A stretch of 5,899 nt of DNA from Atopobiaceae bacterium UBA5363 (GTDB lineage: Bacteria > Actinomycetota > Coriobacteriia > Coriobacteriales > Atopobiaceae), in the NCBI GenBank assembly GCA_002407925.1, contig DHPN01000009.1, forward strand, positions 129,655-135,553, read 5' to 3'. Below the pieces are notes generated by a model. That model saw only the letters and a list, made by a program, of their open reading frames with translations, was not told the DNA's origin and made no database searches. The position numbers and the translations under genes are program-made. The stretch's first letter is position 1; each line of letters begins with the position of its first letter. Of this stretch, positions 1 to 5,483 are shown piece after piece.

Positions 1-260
1 GAGCCTTCCGCGGCGCGCAGGATCTCACCGATGGTGTAGTCTTCCGGCTTGCGCGTAAGGCGGTAGCCTCCGCCCTTGCCACGCAGGCTTTTGACATAGC
101 CAGCCCTGTGCATCAAGGCGATAACTTGCTCGAGGTATTTGCGAGAGACGTTTTGACGCTCTGAGACGTCACCCAAAGACACCCATCCTGGGTGCGTTGC
201 GAGATCCGTCATTGCTCGAAGGGCATACCGACCTTTGGTGGAGAACATATTTGCTGCCAC
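1..260 (-). CDS. Rrf2-family winged-helix transcriptional regulator (N-terminal part, cut by window edge)
   Basis: Reading the minus strand from 260 gives a DNA-binding domain typical of the Rrf2 family (IscR, CymR, NsrR). It begins MFSTKGRYALRAM when counted from the ATG at 248. It continues with a helix-turn-helix around residues 24-50 (VSLGDVSERQNVSRKYLEQV) and the family's wing RGKGGGYRL at about 56-64. About 82-86 of the usual ~140-150 residues are visible. The cysteines that would bind an Fe-S cluster in IscR-like members lie further on, so the ligand cannot be judged. Two starts are possible. GTG at 260 sits 5 nt after a strong GGGGAGGGG Shine-Dalgarno that overlaps the end of sufU. 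ATG at 248 gives the classic family N-terminus but is 17 nt from that site. I prefer GTG on spacing. The gene follows sufU by 2 nt, so it is probably co-transcribed with the suf genes and may control them; that role is inferred. Confidence 0.88.
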   Translation of the reverse strand, partial: MAANMFSTKGRYALRAMTDLATHPGWVSLGDVSERQNVSRKYLEQVIALMHRAGYVKSLRGKGGGYRLTRKPEDYTIGEILRAAEG

Positions 261-262
261 AT

Positions 263-700
263 CTACCCCTCCCCTTTTTCAAGCATCTCTTCAAGCGTGC
301 GCCATGCCAGCTCCGCGCACTTCACCCGGGCCGGCATGTGCGAGATGTCTTTGAGCATTGATGCTTCATCGAGCTTGGCGATCTCACGGGGATCGTCTAC
401 CTCTCCCCGTACCATGCGTCCGAAGAGCTTACACAGCTCGATAGCCTGTTCCGGTGTCTTGCCAATCATGAGGTCGCTCATCATGTCTGCTGAAGCCTGG
501 CTGATCGCACAACCATGGCCTTGGTAGGCCGCTTCTTCTATTGTACCATCGTCTGCAAGGCGGATAGAGAATTTGAGCTCATCGCCGCATGATGGATTGA
601 TGCCCTCATGCGTGCAGCTGGGATTCTCAATCTGGTATTTATAGTCGGGATGAGCCACATGGTCCATGAACTGCGCGTTGTACAGACTAGTCGTTTCCAT
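263..700 (-). CDS. sufU: SufU, zinc-dependent sulfur-transfer protein of the SUF system
   Basis: This 145-residue IscU-fold protein accepts persulfide sulfur from SufS and passes it towards the SufBCD scaffold, as established for SufU in Bacillus. The expected zinc ligands are visible: C38 and D40 in NPSCGDEL, C64 in GHGCAIS, and C128 in RVKCAEL. The stretch between the second and third cysteines carries the insertion (around GKTPEQAIEL to GEVDD, residues 80-103) that separates SufU from true IscU scaffolds. The N-terminus (LYNAQFMDHVAHPDY) is also typical. C29 is an additional cysteine near the first ligand and not an obvious family residue. The ATG at 700 lies inside the end of sufS, giving a 14-nt overlap, with an AGG-containing ribosome binding site (CAGGTG) within the last codons of sufS. 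It ends 2 nt before the candidate GTG start of the regulator. Identity is firm; SufE is not present in this window, consistent with SufU being the SufS partner. Confidence 0.96.
   Translation of the reverse strand: METTSLYNAQFMDHVAHPDYKYQIENPSCTHEGINPSCGDELKFSIRLADDGTIEEAAYQGHGCAISQASADMMSDLMIGKTPEQAIELCKLFGRMVRGEVDDPREIAKLDEASMLKDISHMPARVKCAELAWRTLEEMLEKGEG
266..274 (-). promoter_or_regulatory. Ribosome binding site of the Rrf2-family gene, inside the end of sufU
   Basis: GGGGAGGGG on the minus strand is formed by the last three sufU codons. It is 5 nt from GTG at 260 and 17 nt from ATG at 248. The spacing favours the GTG as the true start, adding four residues (Met-Ala-Ala-Asn) before the family-typical MFSTKGRYAL. 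Confidence 0.65.
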
Positions 701-1952
701 GAAACACCTGCCAAACTTTCGTAAGGGCGGCTATGAGCTGATCGATGTCGCCCTTGTCATTGTAGAAGGCTATGCTTGCCCGACAGGTGCTTGACAAGCC
801 CATACTGAGCAGTAACGGTTGGGCGCAGTGATGCCCCGCGCGAATGCAGACGTTGTTCATGTCGAGAATCGACGCAACGTCGTGGGGGTGCACGCCACGG
901 ACGTTAAAGGAGACCGAGGCGATGTGACGCGTGGGGTCAGTCGGCCCCACGATGTCGATGAAGGGAAGGGACTCTAGCTGCTCGGCCAGATAGCGTGCGA
1001 GAACGAGCTCTCTGGCCTCAAGGGTGGAGAAGTCCTTGCTCTCGAGATAGGACAAGTCGGCATCAAAAGCATAACTGCCCGCAGCGTCCTGCGTGCCTGC
1101 CTCGAATTTCTGCGGTACGGGCGCCCACACGGCATCGGTCTCCGTGACGGAGTCAATCATCTCTCCGCCGGTCAGGAAGGGAGGCAGCTTTTCCAAGAGG
1201 TCCATCTTGCCCCAAAGCACGCCTATGCCCATGGGGCCGCCTAGTTTGTGAGCTGAAAAAGCAAGGAAGTCACAGCCGATCTTTCGAACGTCGACGGCGA
1301 CATGCGGCACGGACTGCGCACCATCAACAATGACATACGCGCCCATTTTATGGGCTCGATCTGCAATCTTTCTAATAGGATTCTCGACGCCGAGCACGTT
1401 TGAAACCTGAGTGACAGAGACTATCTTGGCACGAGGACCAATTTTGCGCTCGATCTCCTCGTCTGTGATGCGAAAGTCGTCATCCATTCTGAGATAGACG
1501 AGATGCGCGCCGGTCTGCTTGCACACCTGCTGCCAGGGTATCAGATTAGAGTGATGCTCCATGATGGAGATCACGACATCATCGCCTGGCTGGAGGGTGG
1601 TCGGTCCCAGCGTCTTGGCAACGAGATTTAGGCTCTCCGAGGCGTTGCGCGTGAACACGATTTCATTTCCCTGAGGCGTGCCTTCGCTGTCTACGGCGCC
1701 GATGAAGCGAGCGATATGCGATCTGGCGTCATTGATTGCCTGGGTCGCCTCTACTGACAGACGATAGAGGCCACGAAGCGGATTCGCATTCATGGTCTCG
1801 TAGAAATGTCGCTGGGCGTCAAGTACGGCGGCAGGGCGCTGGGCAGTGGCGGCTGAGTCAAGAAAAGCCAGTCCTGGCTTGTTTGCTAGCAAAGGGAAGT
1901 CCTGCTTATATGGGTTGACGCTGATGGCAGAGAGTTCCTTGTCGGTAAGCAT
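687..1952 (-). CDS. sufS: SufS, group II cysteine desulfurase
   Basis: A 421-residue PLP-dependent enzyme of the aminotransferase class V fold. It converts L-cysteine to L-alanine and leaves a persulfide on its active-site cysteine, the sulfur source for the operon's cluster assembly. Visible landmarks are the N-terminal FLDSAATAQRP motif (about 30-40), the cofactor-stacking histidine region MEHHSNL (131-137), the VDGAQSVPH segment (209-217), the PLP Schiff-base lysine K236 in SAHKLGGP, and the catalytic cysteine C376 in RAGHHCAQP. The RAGHHCAQP motif and the short active-site loop mark it as group II (SufS) rather than group I (IscS/NifS). Length matches the family (about 400-420). The ATG at 1952 follows the sufD stop by 2 nt and has a good Shine-Dalgarno 7 nt upstream. 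It overlaps sufU by 14 nt, fitting the SufS-SufU partnership. Confidence 0.97.
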   Translation of the reverse strand: MLTDKELSAISVNPYKQDFPLLANKPGLAFLDSAATAQRPAAVLDAQRHFYETMNANPLRGLYRLSVEATQAINDARSHIARFIGAVDSEGTPQGNEIVFTRNASESLNLVAKTLGPTTLQPGDDVVISIMEHHSNLIPWQQVCKQTGAHLVYLRMDDDFRITDEEIERKIGPRAKIVSVTQVSNVLGVENPIRKIADRAHKMGAYVIVDGAQSVPHVAVDVRKIGCDFLAFSAHKLGGPMGIGVLWGKMDLLEKLPPFLTGGEMIDSVTETDAVWAPVPQKFEAGTQDAAGSYAFDADLSYLESKDFSTLEARELVLARYLAEQLESLPFIDIVGPTDPTRHIASVSFNVRGVHPHDVASILDMNNVCIRAGHHCAQPLLLSMGLSSTCRASIAFYNDKGDIDQLIAALTKVWQVFHGND

Positions 1953-1954
1953 CT

Positions 1955-3133
1955 CTATGCCTCCCGTTCCTGTGCCGCATGGGCACTTCTTTCGTCTGTA
2001 AGCTCTATGCCAAGTCCCTCTACAAGGTCGTGAGAGACGTCGCTGCCCAAAACGAGGGAAGCTCGGGCGACAGCCGCGTTGCGTGAGAGAGACTCCGGCG
2101 CGTTGATGATGGCGTCGTCAAAAATCGCACGGACAAACAGGGATTCTGCCGCTTGTTCGCTAAGGCCGCGGGTGGCAAGGTAGTCAAGCTGCTCTTGGCT
2201 GATGGAGCCGATCGTTGCGCCATGATTGCCCTGGACGTCCTCCTCATCGCACAAAATGACAGGCAGCGTCTTATTTACGACATCGTCGCCTGTGACCAGC
2301 ACGGTCTCGGCCTCGTTTCCCTTGGAATCCTTTCCTCCATGGACGAGGTCGATGGTTTCACGCAGGGCTTTATGAGCGCTGTCAGCGAGTACTCCCGATG
2401 CATAAATCTCCGCACGAGTATGAGGCCCCTGTTGACGGCAGAGATGGTTGACATCAAGCGTCGAGGTGCCGCTGACGTGGTAGCGCATGACCAAATTAAA
2501 ACGGCTGCGCTCACCTGCGAGGTCAACGGCAATGCCATAGGCGACCTTGCTTCCGCCGAGCGCATATTGGCGCACGTCGACAGTGGCACCATCTTCAACG
2601 TGTATGCCAACGTTCTCGAGATGCTGCGTGCTCTCGTCAGTCGCCACGACCTCAGTGAGCTTTACATGCGCATTCTTCTCGACGAAGATGCGTGTGAGGG
2701 CCGCCGATGTGTCACTTGGCGTACTTGCCTCAGGGATCTCCTGCTCATGGGCAGTTGCCACCACAACGATGTTTGCCGTCGCGCCCTCACGGACCATGAT
2801 CGCGGTGTTGGATGCTGCCCCCGGGCCGACTTCGATGACGATGGGGTTGCCCTTCGAGGTAAAGCGGGGTACCTCAACGTAGTTCCCGTCTCCTGAGGCC
2901 TCAGCGATCCAATGGGCCAGAGGGGTGCCGCCCCCCGTTTCGATTGCGTCAAATAGCCGCGGCACGGCCGCAAAGACCTTTCCCTTTGCATCAGGGGTTG
3001 GCACGTCGAAGGATATGTCATTGACCCTCAGGTAGTTCCATGTCTGTGAAGGTGGGACGTTAATATGGGCGATGGTGGAGCGGGATGCTGTCTTCGTTGC
3101 GATGGTGCCCTTCTTGATCTTGTGTTCCGACAT
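1955..3133 (-). CDS. sufD: SufD, Fe-S cluster assembly scaffold subunit
   Basis: This 392-residue protein is the SufB paralogue that completes the SufB-SufC2-SufD scaffold in the cytosol. Its core is the repetitive beta-helix seen as alternating hydrophobic strands (for example IVIEVGPGAASNTAIMVREG at 98-117 and VKLTEVVATDES at 157-168). The C-terminal helical part holds the family's key motif QGNHGATIGSISQEQLDYL (301-319). H304 aligns with the histidine (E. coli SufD H360) implicated in binding the nascent cluster together with a SufB cysteine; that equivalence is from motif alignment. SufD rather than a second SufB is supported by the weaker conservation, the N-terminal SQTWNYLRVNDISF segment typical of SufD, and its position after sufB. 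It is a little shorter than many SufD proteins (about 420). Its ATG overlaps the sufB stop by one base (TGATG), suggesting translational coupling and matched production of the two scaffold subunits. Confidence 0.95.
   Translation of the reverse strand: MSEHKIKKGTIATKTASRSTIAHINVPPSQTWNYLRVNDISFDVPTPDAKGKVFAAVPRLFDAIETGGGTPLAHWIAEASGDGNYVEVPRFTSKGNPIVIEVGPGAASNTAIMVREGATANIVVVATAHEQEIPEASTPSDTSAALTRIFVEKNAHVKLTEVVATDESTQHLENVGIHVEDGATVDVRQYALGGSKVAYGIAVDLAGERSRFNLVMRYHVSGTSTLDVNHLCRQQGPHTRAEIYASGVLADSAHKALRETIDLVHGGKDSKGNEAETVLVTGDDVVNKTLPVILCDEEDVQGNHGATIGSISQEQLDYLATRGLSEQAAESLFVRAIFDDAIINAPESLSRNAAVARASLVLGSDVSHDLVEGLGIELTDERSAHAAQEREA
1960..1965 (-). promoter_or_regulatory. Ribosome binding site of sufS inside the end of sufD
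   Basis: GGGAGG on the minus strand lies in the final codons of sufD (Arg-Glu-Ala region), 7 nt before the sufS ATG at 1952. It fixes the sufS start and suggests that sufS translation follows that of sufD. Confidence 0.75.
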
Positions 3134-4539
3134 CAGCCAATCGCCCCTTCCATTTCGAGCTTGATTAAGTTGTTCATTTCAACGGCGTACTCAAGTGGCA
3201 GCTCTTTGCTGACGGGATTGGCGAATCCGTTTACCACCATCGTGCGCGCCTCCTCCTCCGTGCATCCGCGGCTCATCAAGTAGAGGATCGTGTCGTCGGA
3301 GATGCGGCCTATCGTGGCCTCGTGGCCGACCTGTGCTGACTTGTTGCGAACATCCATCGCAGGGATCGTATCAGAGCGGCTTATGTCGTCGAGCATCAAA
3401 GACTGGCAGCTCACAGTCGCACGGGCGTTATCAGCGTGCTTGCCGATCACGACAGAGCTGCGAAACGTGTTGATGCCGCCGTCTTTTGATATGGACTTCG
3501 TCTCCACCGATGCGGTGGTACCAGAGCCCTGGAGTACGACCTTGCAGCCTGTATCGAGGTCTTGGTTTTGGCCGGCGAAGGTGATGCCGGTGAATTCCAC
3601 GCTTGAGCGGTCTCCCGCCATGATCGAGGTGGGGTAGAGGTAGCTCACATGGCTTCCGAACGATCCGGACACCCATTCCATCTTGGAGTCATCGCCGACG
3701 GTTACTCGCTTGGTGTTGAGGTTGTACATGTTCTTAGACCAGTTCTCGATCGTGGAGTAACGCATGTGGGCGTGATTGCCCACGTATATTTCGACTGCTC
3801 CCGCATGCAAGTTCGCCGCATAGTACTTCGGCGCCGAGCAGCCCTCTATGAAGTGCAGGTCGGTATCATCTTCTGTGACGATGAGGGTGTGCTCGAACTG
3901 GCCGGCCCCTTGGGCGTTGAGGCGGAAATAGGACTGGAGGGGATAGGAGAGCTTCACGCCGGCGGGCACGTAGACGAATGACCCTCCCGACCAGACGGCG
4001 TAATGCAGCGCCGCGAACTTATGGTCGTCAGTGGGGATGAGCTTTCCGAAGTAGCGCTTGACGATGGGCTCGTAATCGCTGTGCAAGGCATCCTCGATGG
4101 TAGTGTATACCACGCCTTGCTTTGCCATCTCCTCGCGCATGTTGTGGTAGACGATTTCAGAGTCGTATTGGGCTCCCACGCCAGCGAGGCTCTCGCGCTC
4201 CGCTTGGGGTATGCCGAGACGCTCGAAGGTATCCTTGATGTCCTCGGGCACATCATCCCAGTTCTTAGCCTGCTTCGTCTTTGGGGAAACATAGGTGGAT
4301 ATGTGGTTCATGTCGAGTCCACTTATGTCTGGGCCCCAATTTTTCGGCATGACGAGCCTTTGGTAGGTCTCGAGCGCTTCGAGGCGCTTGTCAAGCATCC
4401 ACTCAGGCTCATCCTTCTTCTTGGAGATGGCACGTACGATGTCAGGGGTAAGGCCATCGGCATAACGCTCATATCCGGCTTCCGATTTCGTGAAGTCATA
4501 GATGGAGCGATCGATGTCGGCAACTTGGGTTTTGCTCAT
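3133..4539 (-). CDS. sufB: SufB, Fe-S cluster assembly scaffold protein
   Basis: A 468-residue SufB, the main scaffold subunit on which Fe-S clusters form in the SufBCD complex. Diagnostic stretches include EPEWMLDKRLEAL (44-56), a beta-helix core with SGGSFVYVPAGV (184-195) and ENWSKNMYNLNTKR (265-278), and the C-terminal block with SCQSLMLDD (377-385), GHEATIGRISDD (405-416) and the ELPLEYAVEMNNL tail. Counting back from the C-terminus, C378 corresponds to E. coli C405 (proposed sulfur acceptor and cluster ligand) and E407 to E. coli E434; both are retained. The protein lacks the longer N-terminal region of proteobacterial SufB (~495 aa), as is usual in Gram-positive bacteria. The start overlaps the sufC stop as ATGA (4 nt), with a GAGG ribosome binding site inside the last sufC codons, so translation is probably coupled to sufC. 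Confidence 0.97.
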   Translation of the reverse strand: MSKTQVADIDRSIYDFTKSEAGYERYADGLTPDIVRAISKKKDEPEWMLDKRLEALETYQRLVMPKNWGPDISGLDMNHISTYVSPKTKQAKNWDDVPEDIKDTFERLGIPQAERESLAGVGAQYDSEIVYHNMREEMAKQGVVYTTIEDALHSDYEPIVKRYFGKLIPTDDHKFAALHYAVWSGGSFVYVPAGVKLSYPLQSYFRLNAQGAGQFEHTLIVTEDDTDLHFIEGCSAPKYYAANLHAGAVEIYVGNHAHMRYSTIENWSKNMYNLNTKRVTVGDDSKMEWVSGSFGSHVSYLYPTSIMAGDRSSVEFTGITFAGQNQDLDTGCKVVLQGSGTTASVETKSISKDGGINTFRSSVVIGKHADNARATVSCQSLMLDDISRSDTIPAMDVRNKSAQVGHEATIGRISDDTILYLMSRGCTEEEARTMVVNGFANPVSKELPLEYAVEMNNLIKLEMEGAIG

Positions 4540-5336
4540 GCATCCTCACCGCCCTGGTTGGCAGCTTCGCTTTTGTCAAGTAGAGCCTCGAACTGCCCGA
4601 AGCCGTTCTTGTCGATGTCGTCGATCATGGAGGCGGGACCCTTCGCTACGAGATGCCCCTTGACCATGACGTGCGTGCTGTCGACGTCAAGCCGCTCGAG
4701 GATGCGGGTGTTATGGGTGATCATCAGCAGTGCCCCGTCGCAGTCCTTGCGATAGGCCTCTATGCCGCGAGAGACCACTGATAGGGCATCGACGTCAAGG
4801 CCGGAATCCGTCTCGTCGAGAATGGCGAGCTTTGGCTGCAGCAAGAGGAGTTGCAGCATCTCGACCTTCTTCTTCTCGCCGCCTGAGAAGCCCACGTTGA
4901 GCTCGCGCGTGAGAAAACCCTGGTCCATGTCGAGCTGCTCGCAGATCTCACCGACGCGCGTGCGAAACTTGCGTGCGGTCGTCTTGAGCTCTGGGCGCAT
5001 CTGCGTGATCGTGCGCAAAAACGAGTACAGCGGTACCCCCGGAACCTCGACGGGAGCTTGATAGGACAAGAAGATGCCTGCTAACGACCGCTTGTCTGCG
5101 GCCTCTGCCGTGATGTCGGCACCATCAAAGCAAATGCTGCCATGGCTGATCTTGTAGACGGGGTCCCCCATAACGACATGTCCGAGCGTCGATTTTCCGG
5201 CTCCGTTGGGGCCCATTAGCACATGGGTTTCGCCAGAAAAGACGTCGAGGTCAATATCATGCAGAATGGGCTTACTTTCCGTGCCAGCCGAGAGCTTGCG
5301 TATCGAAAGAAGGGGTTTGTTTGTGTTATCCGACAT
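4536..5336 (-). CDS. sufC: SufC, ABC-type ATPase of the SUF scaffold
   Basis: A 266-residue cytosolic ABC ATPase that binds SufB and SufD and drives the conformational change needed for cluster assembly; unlike transport ABC proteins it has no membrane partner. All nucleotide-binding motifs are intact: Walker A GPNGAGKST (42-50), Q-loop Q93 in SYQAPVEVPG, signature FSGGEKKK (150-157), Walker B LAILDETDSGLD (170-181) with catalytic E175, and H-loop H208 in MITH. The SufC-specific features LGHVVMGDP after Walker A, and the SGGEKKK signature instead of SGGQ, separate it from generic transporters. It is the first gene of the operon. The ATG at 5336 is preceded by GGAAAGG with a 7-nt spacer, and by a 147-nt non-coding region with a plausible promoter. 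The acidic and glutamine-rich tail (NQGGEDA) overlaps the sufB start. Confidence 0.97.
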   Translation of the reverse strand: MSDNTNKPLLSIRKLSAGTESKPILHDIDLDVFSGETHVLMGPNGAGKSTLGHVVMGDPVYKISHGSICFDGADITAEAADKRSLAGIFLSYQAPVEVPGVPLYSFLRTITQMRPELKTTARKFRTRVGEICEQLDMDQGFLTRELNVGFSGGEKKKVEMLQLLLLQPKLAILDETDSGLDVDALSVVSRGIEAYRKDCDGALLMITHNTRILERLDVDSTHVMVKGHLVAKGPASMIDDIDKNGFGQFEALLDKSEAANQGGEDA

Positions 5337-5343
5337 AAAGAAG

Positions 5344-5350
5344 CCTTTCC
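5344..5350 (-). promoter_or_regulatory. Ribosome binding site of sufC
   Basis: GGAAAGG on the minus strand ends 7 nt before the sufC ATG at 5336. Sequence and spacing are good, and no competing in-frame start lies nearby, so this supports the start chosen for sufC. Confidence 0.75.
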
Positions 5351-5375
5351 GCTTGTCTGAGGTGCTCTTGCCTTC

Positions 5376-5391
5376 AACAGTATTTCCTGTT
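5376..5391 (-). repeat. Short perfect inverted repeat AACAG-N6-CTGTT in the sufC leader
   Basis: Five-base arms, AACAG and CTGTT, are separated by GAAATA on the minus strand, just downstream of the predicted transcription start. It could be a second protein binding site or a weak leader hairpin. Five base pairs can arise by chance, so confidence in function is low. Confidence 0.3.
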
Positions 5392-5394
5392 TCA

Positions 5395-5414
5395 CTTAAT
5401 TCATACTAACTAAG
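5395..5414 (-). promoter_or_regulatory. Imperfect palindrome over the -10 region, candidate regulator binding site
   Basis: The minus-strand half CTTAGTTAGT is followed directly by ATGAATTAAG, whose reverse complement is CTTAATTCAT. The halves share CTTA-x-TT-x-x-T, so 7 of 10 symmetric positions pair. The element covers the proposed -10 box, where a repressor would block RNA polymerase. An Rrf2-type dimer encoded at the end of the operon is an obvious candidate, but the assignment is inference and the region is AT-rich, which raises the chance of accidental symmetry. Confidence 0.35.
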
Positions 5415-5430
5415 GGGTATTTAAAGACAA
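5403..5430 (-). promoter_or_regulatory. Candidate suf operon promoter
   Basis: On the minus strand, TTGTCT (5430-5425) could be a -35 box (4 of 6 matches to TTGACA). TAGTAT (5408-5403), 16 nt later, could be a -10 box (4 of 6 matches to TATAAT). Transcription would start near 5396, leaving a leader of about 60 nt before sufC. The local sequence is markedly AT-rich compared with the flanking genes, as expected for a promoter. It is a match by eye only; an overlapping TATGAA at a longer spacing is an alternative -10. Confidence 0.45.
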
Positions 5431-5459
5431 GGGTTTATCTCGCGGAGCGCATAATACCC
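5423..5459 (-). terminator. Candidate rho-independent terminator upstream of the suf promoter
   Basis: On the minus strand, GGGT pairs with ACCC, then TTAT with ATAA, then CGC with GCG around a TCC loop. That makes 11 base pairs in three blocks, with a one-base bulge and a small internal loop. TTGTCTTT follows directly. Position fits termination of transcription arriving from the oxidoreductase remnant, insulating suf from read-through. The T-rich tail overlaps the proposed -35 box. The interrupted stem makes it weaker than a textbook terminator. Confidence 0.45.
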
Positions 5460-5483
5460 AGAATCTGCGTAGTGCCGTGCCGC

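Noticed and set aside
192..527. Plus-strand frame opposite sufU and the regulator start
   Set aside because: It is antisense to two recognised proteins; its Ser- and Arg-rich composition is that of a shadow frame.
2153..2896. Long plus-strand open frame (247 codons) opposite sufD
   Set aside because: It lies wholly antisense to sufD, whose protein matches its family end to end. The antisense protein has no recognisable motif, and long antisense frames are common opposite genes with GC-rich codon use.
4003..4755. Long plus-strand open frame (250 codons) opposite sufB and the end of sufC
   Set aside because: It crosses the junction of two well-supported genes on the other strand and shows no family resemblance. 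It is a shadow frame.
5337..5400. Riboswitch in the sufC leader
   Set aside because: The predicted leader is only about 60 nt and shows just one 5-bp hairpin; no known riboswitch core was recognised.
5425..5455. Possible E. coli-type IscR site in the AAACCC...ATACCCC stretch
   Set aside because: Only the first few bases resemble the type 2 IscR consensus; the second half lacks the expected TRxGG part.
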